DNA of 64,000 bases from Chondrus crispus. Taxonomy: Eukaryota; Rhodophyta; Florideophyceae; Gigartinales; Gigartinaceae. A model generated the notes under the pieces. The model saw nothing but the letters and a program-made list of their open reading frames with translations. It was not told the DNA's origin and made no database searches. Each line of letters opens with the position of its first letter. The stretch's first letter is position 1. The stretch spans positions 248,001 to 312,000 of the forward strand of contig NW_005179389.1 in NCBI RefSeq assembly GCF_000350225.1. Reading direction: 5' to 3'. Made by a program: the position numbers and the translations under genes. Of the stretch, positions 41,009 through 51,609 are shown in pieces.

Positions 41009-42078
41009 TAAGCCTCAGTAGGAACACAGGATGCGCAAAGTCGGGAAGCAAAGGAAAAATGATGGCGAGAGGACTCAATCAGTTGAGAAAACGTGAAAAG
41101 GTCGATGAACGCCTCTGGTACTAGCGCGGGTTAGGCATGAGCTTATTCTGGTACGAGCACTTGAAGGTTAAGGACATCACGGGCAAGCGCTGGTTTAGTA
41201 GGCAGCAGAATAGCACATCACTTTGCTACATCGAGGTATCAAAAAAACATTTCCGTTACAACTATGGTACTCCAGCAAAAATTCTGCTCCAGTCACTGGC
41301 CGGAACCAGAAACGCCCCTCATCCCCGTGCTGAATGGGAACGGCCAAAAAAGCTGGCAAAATATGGCTGCCCGCGAACCAATGACTCACGGGCCACCGTT
41401 CATTGCTGGCAAAAATCCAGCATTTTTGGCCCCAAAAATAGCAACATCATTGCTTTTATTAAATTTATCATAAATCTGACCTTCCTGTGTTATGTTGAGA
41501 CCAATAAATAAGCACCCACATCACATAGGTGCGGTGCATAAAAGATGTGGACCACACCATAAACGCAGGTTCAAACTTTTCGTGGGTAAATCCAATTTTA
41601 ACTACTGTACTGATTGTTTGTTCAGATTCAGATTCTGTCTCAATGTCCGCAACATTGATGGGCTTTCCTTCAAAATTACGACGACGCTTGGCTATTGTCA
41701 AAAACTAGACTTGATGAGTTTCTCTATACTACGCCTTGCAGTGTTGCGCACAACAATATTTGGATCGTAACGACAAGATGACCGCCCACAATCGCCGGTA
41801 CTCGGAGCACGGGCAGTCGGGAGGGGTGATCGATTCTGATTGCCTTTCACTGTGATACAAATACTAGACCAGTGCAGCTCTACATTAGGCGGGTTTCGGT
41901 TGTCAACGTGTGACTCTCTCTCGAGTTCGACGGTGTCGGTTTTGGTTCGGTTTATTGTTGCGTTCCGTTCTCTCGAATGTTTATTTCTGAGCGATTCCTG
42001 TTGCTAAACTGTTAAGTAGAAATCTATACCCGGTGCTAGTGAAGCACTCTGCGCGGGCTGCTCTATATTGTCCCAATA
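41009..42078. other. Intergenic, no gene recognised
   Basis: Promoter side of the 769-residue gene, then unassigned DNA. Open frames reach only about 124 codons and none carries a motif. No terminal repeat matching the sequence upstream of the 29.7 kb gene was found by eye. Confidence 0.45.
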
Positions 42079-43422
42079 TCATTGATGGACGATGTTTATC
42101 GATATTGATGCTTGATATCGATGCCTTCCATTTTGGTCCCTTGTGTAACAAATATTGACAGCTATGATCTGTTGAAGTTCATCAGTAAGCTGGGATTCTT
42201 CCGAAAGCCCATTCAAATTCAACGACATCCCCGTCCTAATAATAGCCTTTCTGGCGTATTGCAGAGCATTCACTTCACGCACTGAGTCCGCAGAAAACTT
42301 TGAGGAAAAACCTCTTTCCGGGATTCTTAAGCCTTCTGCTGCCACTTCCATGGCCCGAATCCATCCACTCTCCCGACTTAATGCACTCGTATTTAAAAGT
42401 TTCCCACTTCTGCTTCCACGCTTCCTTACTCCTTTGTGTCATGAAAGAGTCTGCCGGCTGCACACTAGATGTGTGGCATTTGGTGGTAGCTTCTGCGAGG
42501 TTGTGCGAATGCTTTGCAAGCAGGCCTGCACGTCACTCTCGCTCGTATGTGAAGAACAATTGTTCGCATAAAGCACCCGTTGTTCACAGCTCGGACGAGA
42601 TTTTTTTCCACGTGGCTCTGATAGACAAGAGCACCAAACTGAACCATCCATCCATCCTTTAGGTCCGGTTCGATAGCACACACAAGGCATGTTATCATCT
42701 ACACCCCGTATCGGGTATGAAAGGTTAACATTTTTAATATTATCATTGGTGGGTGTATACACGAGTCCTTTTCCTCCAGATAATCTTACCATCATGGTGA
42801 TAGACTCACCCCTAGACACCACATCGGCCTACTTGACGTGCTTGTCTCCTTTAAGTCCAAGTGTCTTTCCATTATCCATGTTAAATACGAACTGTGTTTC
42901 GTCGACGTTTTCGACTATGTCTTCATTCAATAAACCAAACTCACACCCACGCTTTAATTCCCCCAAATGGTACGCCACAGACTTTTCAACCTGCAGCTGC
43001 TTCGTGGGGCTAACTAGCAACTTTCCTGTCTGTTCCCTTAGCACGATCCTCTGCGCTCGCATGAAGTGTTGCACGCAGCGTATTGTTATCACATCCAACA
43101 AATGCTTACCCTTGTGTACTACAGAGCAGTGGTACGGGTATCCGGTTGGCGCCTCATGAATCATTAGCTTGGCATGATTCCGTAGAACAGAAGCACTAAA
43201 CTTAAGACCAGCTGAGCGAAGCCGCTCAGATTCAGCACGCAGATCGTGAAATAGGGCATGTGCCCAGGGAGATCTCTTACTACCCCGACTACGAAGGGCC
43301 TTAAAACTAGCACGACGAATTCCATCTCCGGTATCGGAAGTGATTACCCCATTTATCCTAGAGGATGACTTAAGTGACAGCGTTTGTGCGCGCTGGGACC
43401 ACCAACGACTTTCTTTTTGCAA
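42079..43422 (-). pseudogene. DDE transposase of an oomycete-like family, copy 1, broken
   Basis: Minus strand. The frame from 43422 reads to VENVDETQFVFNMDNGKTLG and stops at a TAG (42829-42831) where relatives have Tyr (K-Y-A-D-V); the same frame continues ADVVSRGESITMMVRLSGGK ... YPIRGVDD ... YRTGPKGWMD. The block NVDETxFxxNMDNGxTLG, then SYPIRGxxD and YRTGPKGWMD, is the signature of a DDE family I know from Phytophthora genomes. The second catalytic position reads YANNCSSH where D is expected (V-D-N-C-x-x-H), and the last block (NATHLVQPADSFM ... EAWKQKWETF) is split across two frames near 42,460. So there is one nonsense change, at least one frameshift and a lost catalytic Asp. Termini not identified. 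Confidence 0.7.
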
Positions 43423-43535
43423 GCTACACCAAAATTCGTAATTCCTATACCTTCGGAATTAGTATACGTTCAAAACTAGTGTGCCGTAGGCCAATTGAAA
43501 ACTTACGGCTCGAAACAAGTATTGTAAATAGTATA

Positions 43536-45802
43536 CAAGGGGGTAGCCCCACAAGTTGAACAAATCAAAGATTTTAAAAAAATAATATCTTTTAGACGTC
43601 CGTTTTGAACAAGATTTGAATTTTCTTGAAGCGTGGCGACAGATTGTCAAGCCTCAAACCGGTATGGAGAAACAATGGTCTCAATGCGAAAAGAAGCGAA
43701 TGTGAATGAACAACAAGTTGCCAGTTCTGAGGCCCCCGTAATCTGAACAGCAAATTTATTGGCTACTGCAAAAAACATGCAAATTTTTATTTGAATTTCG
43801 ATCCCCACTGCGGCAACAGTTAACCCATCAACTGATTCACAGCCTCCACACAACGGCGATTGATTCTTTCTGCTGTCCGACGTTTCGCCACCATGCCGCG
43901 CTCCAACATCGGCCGTGGCAGCTTGCCTTCCACTCCATAAACAAGAACCCGAAAATTCATTGCTTTGCGTTCGAAACGTTGTCGCTCTCGCCTTAATCTT
44001 TCACAAGCGATGGCTTCGCGCTCTGCTTTGTCGGCCTCCTTTCTTGCTAGCTCTGCCTTTCTGGCTTTGTCCACCGCATCCCTTGCCTTGGCTTTTTTTA
44101 AAGCTTCTTCAGACGTGAGACATAAGCCAAATGTAGTATCCAGGAACCCGTTCCTTAACACCGCAGGCTGCAAACCGATATTCTTCCTCCGCTTCTCCCG
44201 CTTATCTTCCAATATTTTCTCAATATCTACTGCCGAGATCAATTCATTTGGGTGGGAAAAAGACCTTGGCCGCGGCACACTGAAGACGTGCGAGAGGTTG
44301 GCAGGGTATATACCTGCCTTCGCGAAACCAGAGGCAATGGTGCTTCTCGTAAAATTCATGCTGTATGCCTGTTTTACAAGCATCAGAAAATCAAACCGGT
44401 CGTAGACATTGTCCTTCGTGTGACTTGATAGGCTCTCAACAAGATCTCGAAGCTTGTTTTTAAATGCGGCGAACACAGAAACATCCAACCGTTGTGTAAT
44501 ACCGCTAGTGTGCGCCGGCAAAGCGTACACGATGACTCCAGCATCGTGAAAAAACTGCATTGTCCTGTACCTCATGTGGCTCCTGTAACTGTCAAGCAAT
44601 AAAAGTATCTTGCCACTGCTCAATCTTATTTTGTTGTCATCCACAAACACACGCGCCCATTCATAAAAATTTTGAGAGTCCAAGCCTGCAATGTCTTCAC
44701 GACAAGTGATAACGCTACCGGTTGGGAGACAATCTGCAATTGTCTCCACTCGCTCTCCTGCTGCAGACTTTGTCACACGATAATTAAGCGACTTGCCTTT
44801 TACGACAAACAAAGGCCTTCCAACGCAACCACCGCAAACACTACGGGCATAATTGTTAACCTTTCAATATTTCGGAACTCAGGAGAACGCTGAACAGAGC
44901 ACCCCAGTTTAGAAGATCTTGTTACGTATGCCTTCTTGTGGCTGGATTTCAAACTATCACGGTTGGGGGATATGCCAGTCTCGTCAAGATTGGCAATATG
45001 ATATGAATCTATTCTGTTGTCTGCGATGAGCTTGTGCACCTCAATTAAATGGGATGTGAGGAAATCTGCGTTGCCTGCGCTCCAGCGCAACTCCTCCTCC
45101 TTCGAACAGCGTCTGAAGCGGATGCGATCGGTATGGCGAGCACGAAAATTGCGGAAGAATTTTTTTCCAGGTCTGTTGTTTACGAAGGGTAGTTTTGCTC
45201 GGCGATCTGCGGGAAACGACGTGACGAGAATCTCGACTGCATCACCGATATCCTCATTGCTGAGAGGAAAGCCACGGGCAGAGTACCTGTTAACGAGGTC
45301 CACAATGACATTTTCTTCGTCAGCGGTGAGGTACGTTCGGCTGATCGGCTTCCTGTCCTTGTGCATTAGGCGGTACTGAAACGTGGATAACGGCATACGC
45401 GCAATTAACGAAGCACGACGTCTATCCACACCCTTGTTAACTGCAGCAAGAGCCTTTTGAAAGCATCTCTCGTGCTTCGAAATTCGTTTGACACGACCCA
45501 ATGTGAGTTGACACCCGGTTTCCAACACAGTCTGGAGAGTCTGGGAAGGTCACCAAGGCTTCAATTTGCACTTATATGGAGCAGAACACATCGAATTAAG
45601 TGTTTTCGAGTACGCAGATATCGAAAAAGCGCGGCAAAATGTTTGATTTGGATTCCCCGCCCAGTTATGGGCCTTTTTTGTCTCCGTCACCTCTTTGACA
45701 TGCAATAACAGCAATGCTTTTGTTTATTTGCTTTAAAATCTGATATTTTTCGAGTTGTTCAACTGGTGGGGGTCTTGTGCAAAAAGTGGGGGCACCCCCT
45801 TG
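43536..45802. mobile_element. pogo-like DNA transposon, 2.27 kb
   Basis: Left end CAAGGGGGTAGCCCCAC and right end (reverse complement) CAAGGGGGTGCCCCCAC are inverted repeats; both continue to a shared AGTTGAACAA box, with about 20 extra bases on the right side. A TA dinucleotide flanks each end (43534-43535 and 45803-45804), the Tc1/mariner/pogo target. Inside is one transposase on the minus strand. The size and layout (single gene, short TIRs) fit an autonomous pogo/Tigger-like element that has lost function through a frameshift. Confidence 0.88.
43820..45528 (-). pseudogene. pogo/Tigger-type transposase (HTH-psq, CENP-B HTH, DDE_1), one frameshift
   Basis: N-terminal frame (44800-45528): psq-type HTH about residues 20-55, CENP-B type HTH about 60-135 (TYLTADEENVIVDLVNRYSA ... 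FFRNFRARHTDRI), and the first catalytic Asp in IANLDETGISPNRD (D182). C-terminal frame (43820-44812): second Asp in ILLLLDSYRSH and third in HTSGITQRLDVSVF, with 35 residues between them, then a long basic Arg/Lys/Glu helix tail. The two frames overlap near 44,800-44,812 and sense passes from one to the other in MPVVFAV ... PLFVVKGKS, so one frameshift splits an otherwise complete enzyme of about 570 residues. The first in-frame codon at 45528 is GTG; the true start is probably a little upstream and not clear. All three Asp residues remain. Confidence 0.85.
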
Positions 45803-46083
45803 TACCTTGATGCGGCGAGCTATGATTGCTAATTGGTGTACCTCGGTTTACATATAATATACCTTTGTTTATAAATAGCATACCTTACTTTTGGCCAAAA
45901 GGGATCAAAATTGCATCTCGAAACTTCGTTAATTGCCATAATTGCCATAATTTCGTCAAGCAGTAGCGACCGTCGTCGGCATTCAGCCGACACTGACACT
46001 TCGAAAGAGAGTCAAGTGGCTCGTGACTGAAATAATACGACGTTGAGAGGCGGCGAGCTACAAGCGCCACTAAGCCGAGGCAC

Positions 46084-46221
46084 CATGCCTTGCGCCAAGG
46101 ACAACGAGTGTGGCTTCCAAGAGAACGCGGTGCAGTATTTGTGCTCGGCTTGCAACGCAGGGGTGCATAATCTGTGCGCTCAGAATGTGCCCGGGACAAG
46201 TGAGGATCATCACTTCTGTTA
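46084..46221 (+). CDS. Very short Cys/His-rich frame
   Basis: 45 codons from ATG 46084: MPCAKDNECGFQENAVQYLC, then SACNAGVHNLCAQNVPG and a final HHFC. Cys at 3, 9, 21, 24, 32, 45 and His at 28 form a C-x5-C-x11-C-x2-C-x3-H-x3-C pattern like a PHD or C1-type zinc finger. It lies about 0.9 kb upstream of a decayed transposase in the same orientation and may be the detached zinc-finger start of that element. Too short to be sure; it may be chance. Confidence 0.35.
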
Positions 46222-46963
46222 AGGGGCCCCAGAAACACCTGGTCGTCGCAGGCCAAAGAACATTCGTGAGATTGAAGCGACACTCGGCCTCGCCAATCGT
46301 GGCGGCCTTCGAACGTGCATCCAGGTGGAGGGGTAGACGTACTGGAGCAGCTACTTTGCAAGGCGACGCAGCTCCAGCGACCAGATCCAAATTTGTGGTC
46401 AGGGTTGAAGGCACTCGCCGCCCCACCTCTTCTGCTAGGCCGCTGGCGGCCTCAACTCACCCTGCGTCCGGGTCCCAAGCTGCAGCACAACGTTTAGAGA
46501 GCGCATCCAAGAATTGGCGCCGGGCCCAAAGGGTTTTGACGTTTGCAGACAGAAAAAATTGAAGGATTAGATGAGGGCCGAGCGCCTGGTCGGAAAGGAC
46601 ATGATACCGAGTGGCGCCGTTTCTCGCTTCGCGGCCCTTTTTCCGTGCAGTGATTCATAGGAAAACAACAACAGCTTGAAAGGGAGTATGAGGTATTTCA
46701 AAGAGATGAAGGAAGAAATTAATTTAGGTTCCTCTCCCGCATCCAAAGATACAACTGCATGTGCTCGGGCTTTTGAAAGCTCGCGGTCATGCGTCTTCAA
46801 TCACAGCATGTACAGAATGCTAACCGGAGTACGGCGTCACCATAGCTTCAAGGCTTCTTGCGGTCGAGGTGTCAAGCGTGCGGCCTTGGTCAACTAATCG
46901 TATGATGAACTTGCTGTTGATTTTCGTCAGGTCCGCCGAGCTTGGATAAAATTCAATATATCT
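46222..46963. other. Interval before the second decayed transposase
   Basis: A 150-codon plus frame (46110-46562) overlaps the Cys/His-rich frame and is Ala/Arg-rich without a motif. The rest shows no gene. It is probably decayed element DNA, but I cannot show that. Confidence 0.4.
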
Positions 46964-48153
46964 TTGTTTCGCAAAATGGCATCGCGTCTCATACTGAAAG
47001 CCTCACCTGAATCTGCAATAAACCAAAGCAAGATTGATCCGAAAACGAAGAAGCAGATTGCTGATCTTATCACCATTGATTTTACTCAGCGCTTCTGCGC
47101 TGTGAGTAATATCGTTACTAGACGGCAGACTGGTAAACTGATGTTATCGACAGAAAAAGAAAGAGAGATTGAAATTGCTGTTGTATAACATCTCGGTCGG
47201 TGCAAGCGCGACTTTGGAACTGGCGAGCTGCAAGAAGATTTAATTGCAAACATTGATGAAACGGCATTCCACATCAATATGGACGATGGAAAGACATTGA
47301 ATTAGAAGGGCCTTGTAGACTGCAATGTCTTGATGTTGCATCCAGAGGTCAGACTTTCACGCTCATGGTTCACGTTAGCGGTGGACATTTGGCCAATATC
47401 ATGCCTGGCTTTAATGTGTTTCAAATCCAGGACGCAATTATCCAATCCGCGGAGTGCTTGATATGGTGCCTGCTGTTTCGTACAGGACTGTCCCTAAAGG
47501 CTGGATGGACTCACGAGTACTACATGTTCAAAAACCGTCGATTTATTCAATGCGATGAGCTGGGCAACGCAAGGTTATATTTGTGGATAACGTTGGTTCG
47601 CACAATTCCACTGATGAACAATCGGAAGTTCTCGATGAACTCAACATTGAACTGAGATATCTACCGCCAAATTCTACCGACCTCACGCAGCCGTGCGACT
47701 CATTTGTGATACAAGCAATTAAATTCATACGGAGTCATCGATGGGATGATTATAAATGTCAAGTAACCGTGTCGAGAGATGCTCTCAGGAATGAGCTGGG
47801 CCAATCAGGGAAAGCTTGCCAATCCTTTTTTGAAGCTCACTGCGGACTGCTTGCGCGAGGCGCGAGGATGGGTCGACGACGCAGGTCTCAACTACGCTCG
47901 CAAGGCCATGATACTATGCGGTCTCTCACTCGACGTAGACGGTATTTAGAGAGTGGCCCAACTGAAGGCTGAGCTGCAGGCGCTTGTGAAGAAGCGCAAT
48001 GAACTTTTGGAGAAGACTTGCGGAGGCACAGCAACGGACACTGATGAAATTGAGTCTGATTGTGCTACCCGGACAGAAAATTATGACGCAGACTTGAGTG
48101 CTGATAGTGAGAAATCTGGTGCAAACCGACAAGAGGAAGGCGAAAAGGGTTGA
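46964..48153 (+). pseudogene. DDE transposase of the oomycete-like family, copy 2, badly broken
   Basis: Plus strand. IDPKTKKQIADLITIDFTQR, then REIEIAVV, a TAA where Tyr is expected, HLGRCKRDFGTGELQEDLIA and NIDETAFHINMDDGKTLN followed by another stop parallel the copy at 42-43.4 kb (AYHLGELKRGCEFGLLNEDI, VENVDETQFVFNMDNGKTLG). The second half, MDNVGSHNSTDEQSEVLDEL ... LRYLPPNSTDLTQPCDSFVI, carries the second and third catalytic positions (D-N-V-G-S-H and Q-P-x-D), in another frame. So there are at least two stops and two or more frame changes. Protein similarity to the 42 kb copy is clear but low, so the two copies are old or from different lineages. The Glu/Asp-rich coil at 47,953-48,153 may be its tail. 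Confidence 0.65.
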
Positions 48154-49744
48154 ATAGCGAGAGCAACAGGTTTGAGCCTCAGTGAGTTCTCCAGCTCCAA
48201 ATCCACATCCAGTTCGAGTTCGAGTTCTGAAGCGACCTCCAGCACAATTTCGCAGACTTTCAGCCACTCTTACTATAAAAAATTGATGATGAAACGAGAA
48301 ATGTAAATTAGTATACGGTATACTAATTTCCAACTCCACAAACTAGGCTCAATGCTTTATTCTTGATTGCATCGGCTGGATATTGCACGGGATAGAGCCC
48401 TCTCAATTAGACCTACAGTGTTGCTGCTCATTTCGGTGAAAAGCAGGTAGGTTGGCAATTGGGTTCGGAAGGTAGGGGACGGCTCCATCGGGCTGTTCGG
48501 TGCATTTTTTGTTCTGTCTGGGCAATACAACCCCATGTACAGTACTACTGCCGCAAGGAATTTCCTCTGTAAACCAGTGAGATGCCGATAGACGGTAATC
48601 ACGTGGAATTCGTTCAAGGCAAGGCAGAAATAGATGCCAAGGCTTATTGTGGCATTTTTATTGTCAAGGCAACATGCCTTTTGTATACCTATGACACTCA
48701 AAATTTGGAATGACCTATCAGCGAATAATGTCGCCCACGAAATTTTTGCACCCATGTTAATTTTATCACCCACTGCAATACTGGTTATCGGTGTACTGTT
48801 GTTACAATTATGTCATTCGTCAACATTAGATGCCGTTTGAAATGGTTCTACGCAGATAGAACAGTTTCGGCATAATCGGACCCATATATTCCATGGCCCG
48901 TATCTAAAATGCTACGACACCGATTCCCTCAATTCAGCAGAATTGAGCTTGATTAAGGCTTACAATCTGGAACGTATTGAAATGCATACTGTATGCGCAT
49001 GCAATACAGTGCAGATAGTTCTCGTGAGCTACTCTCAACAGGGGACAGAACATCATAGGAAGTAAAACGTTACGATTTGGTGAGAACTCACCCCTTCATT
49101 TGCAAGACTTTAACAGGCCCTTTTGCGTACTGTCCTCGTGCTCGTGTGCATCGCTACCGTCACGGAACCTCGAGACGCCTCCCTCAGCGTCTCACCCGAA
49201 CACGCACAACATCTACGGTTAAGCGCGGCTGGAAAAGGCGGCGGAGTTCCATGGCTGGATTCCGTTACATGGCATTGTACTACCTCCTCCGCAGAAGTGT
49301 AGTACAAACCGAATGGATAGCCGGCACATATGCGGTAGAGCCGTGTGTGGGCTAAACTTGGACACTTTTTCTGTTACGTGCTTGTTTTCGCCAATAACAT
49401 CTTGCAGAACACTGGAATAGCGGCTTTACGCACGCAGAATAATTAAGAATGTCATGCACATTGAGAACCCAGTTTCCTTTTTAGACTGACGTTTTTGGGT
49501 TCGAACTTATTTTTTGTTGAATAAACTCTGTTTCAAAGTTCTCCTTGTGGTCAGGTCAGGTCTAGATCCTGAAAACAAGCGCACGAGAGCCGGTAGTGTT
49601 CCTGAGACGGACATGGATGAATTTAAAGACGATAAATGCGGCAACCGGCGCAAGAGGGTGCCGCCAGAGTTGCTAAATTGTAGTGCGCTGTACACTATAG
49701 CGGGACAGCTGTCCCTACCCCGCTGAAATCGCGCTGGACCACCA
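48154..49744. other. Intergenic, no gene recognised
   Basis: No supportable gene. A 25-bp inverted repeat AAATTAGTATAC/GTATACTAATTT lies at about 48,307-48,331. Open frames do not exceed about 140 codons and lack motifs. Confidence 0.45.
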
Positions 49745-49769
49745 CCACGTGTACCATGGGTACACGTGG
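49745..49769. repeat. Hairpin CCACGTGTACC/GGTACACGTGG
   Basis: Perfect 11-bp arms around ATG, containing CACGTG on both sides. It lies just before a change in base composition. Confidence 0.85.
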
Positions 49770-50382
49770 ACTCCCCTACCTCTCTCGGGGCTACCACAGT
49801 TATATTTTAGTTATTCTACTTTACAGTATAATTTAGCTTCGCCATTACGGCGACGGGGGACTATATAGTCAACCAGATAATTAAAGTAAAGAAGCACTAA
49901 GTCTCGGGTCTTTTACGTTGGTTTCTGGATTTTAGGTTGTAACCTCGACTCGGTACTGTCTCGCCCATACCGACCGAGCCATCTACACCCCCTAGAATCC
50001 GAACTGCCTTCCCCGCGCGCGTCGACCGAACCGCGCGAGACTTACGTTACTACTGTGCGACCGGCTCCCTTAGCGCTGTTTTCCCTTAATTCTACCCCTT
50101 TTATTACTGACTATCATGCTACTTTTCTACCGCCGAGCCGCGCCCAGACCCCGGTTCCAGTCATCCATCGGGAGGTCTCTCGTTATCCACTTACGCGTCC
50201 GAACGCGCGTCGCTCTGCCTACGGCCCGCCACACGTAGCCGCAGTGCACGACATTCGGGCTCCCGACCTAGAAGCAGTCGATACTCTCGTGCCTCCGAGT
50301 GTCCTCCTCCTGACCTACTTTCCCTTTCTATCTCTCCTCCCTGCGACTGTCCATCACGCACCGACCGTTAGTTGTATTCGCC
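49770..50382. other. Lead-in to the GC-rich region
   Basis: CTACCACA at about 49,798 resembles the end of the LTR-like sequence at 56,281 (GCCACA), but I cannot show an LTR here. The rest is pyrimidine-rich without a gene and could be a 5' untranslated leader for the frame that follows. Confidence 0.4.
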
Positions 50383-50769
50383 ATGGTGACCGGCTCCGAG
50401 TCGTCCCATGACACCCGTCCGAGAGAATTCCCAGCGCCCGTCGCGGCGTGGATCACGCGGAACCGTCTCGAAGGCCTTCGTGAAGCCGAGAGGTTCTCCC
50501 TCAACTTAATCGAGGAGAAACTCAAATCGCACACCGCCAAGATGCGCGAGATAATGGACAGCCTTGTTGCTGGTAAGATCGCCGCTCAGGCGGAGGTACA
50601 GTCCCAACAGGGACGTGATCGCCTCGTCGCGCCAGAAGGCGTGCTCACTCGAGCGTGGCAGAAGTACATCGGGTCCATCGTCGACGAGACGCTCCTTCCT
50701 CTACGGGAGGAAATAAATCGCCTGACGCAGGAAGTCACCGACCTCCGTCGGCGTAACCTCGCCTTGTAA
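50383..50769 (+). CDS. Unknown 128-codon frame with coiled coil
   Basis: ATG 50383 in good context (GCCATGG). The product is charged and helical, ending in a heptad-rich stretch (LPLREEINRLTQEVTDLRRR). The GC-rich codon use resembles the 56.3 kb frame and differs from the genes at 29-41 kb. More open sequence rich in Gln follows on the same strand to about 51,060. It may be a fragment of an accessory or gag-like protein of the LTR elements to the right, or a small host gene. No family recognised. Confidence 0.35.
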   Translation: MVTGSESSHDTRPREFPAPVAAWITRNRLEGLREAERFSLNLIEEKLKSHTAKMREIMDSLVAGKIAAQAEVQSQQGRDRLVAPEGVLTRAWQKYIGSIVDETLLPLREEINRLTQEVTDLRRRNLAL

Positions 50770-51303
50770 TTGGCGCAAACACGACCCGTCCCCGGTAGAA
50801 AAGACGAATCGACCGCGTCGAAGCCAAGATCTAACCCGCAGTTACATGCGTTACAACTGTTGGACGAAAATCTACTGTTCGCCGACGTCACCAAATCGGC
50901 TCTCACGGCCACCGGGATCCCGCTCCCCCAATCCCCTGACGATGGAGGGACAACGGGATCCTATCCCGGACGTAGCAGCCGCCCGACGTGTAGTGCAATG
51001 CGCCTGTCAGGCAGAGACCGCGGTCCGATGGTCCAGCAAAAACAACAACAGCAACAAAAATAAGAACTGCCGATGGCACAGCGCTACGGAGTGTCCGACT
51101 CTCCCTTCTCCGTTTAAACGAGCTTGCGACTCGTAGTAGCTCAGATCCCTGATAGGGGGGGCACAGAGAAATAGCCCGGCCCGGGATCGATGTGGTAGAG
51201 ACTTGCGAAGAGAACTGCTCGACGAGTGTGGGGTGGGGCGCGTACTTAGGTACCCCGGTTCCACTGGGTTGTAAGGCCAATGCTCGTTGAGCTTCTTCGA
51301 CAC

Positions 51304-51606
51304 CTTGTAACGCGACAAGGCCCTCGACGGCGGCGTCGCAACGCAGCCCGACAGGATGAAATGAAAGTAGCAGCGCTACGTCAACTGTGCCGCCCGATGG
51401 CTCGAAACACCTACACCGGTTCGGTCGCAACCGAGGCCGATGGCACCAACACTGGCTTGTAACGCGATGAAGCCCTTCGAGGGAGACGTCGTTGCAACAG
51501 TCTCCGTCGGAAAATGGGTCACAGTAGCAGCGCTACGTCAACTGTGTCGCCCGATGGCAAAGACACCTACACCGGTTCGGTCGCAACCGAGGCCGATGGC
51601 ACCAAT
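51304..51606 (+). repeat. Two tandem units of about 152 bp
   Basis: Units begin CTTGTAACGCGA at 51304 and 51456. Their second halves are almost identical (GTAGCAGCGCTACGTCAACT ... CACCTACACCGGTTCGGTCG ... GGCACCAA), while the first halves have diverged. No coding sense. Confidence 0.88.
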
Positions 51607-51609
51607 ACA

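Noticed and set aside
28050-42045. CACTA/TAGTG pair (near 28,055 and 42,035) as possible ends of a CACTA element
   Set aside because: The bases inside the two sites do not match as inverted repeats, and no 3-bp duplication flanks them.
49798-49803. CTACCACA as an LTR edge like that at 56,281
   Set aside because: Only a few bases match, no polypurine tract or primer site adjoins it, and no paired LTR was found.
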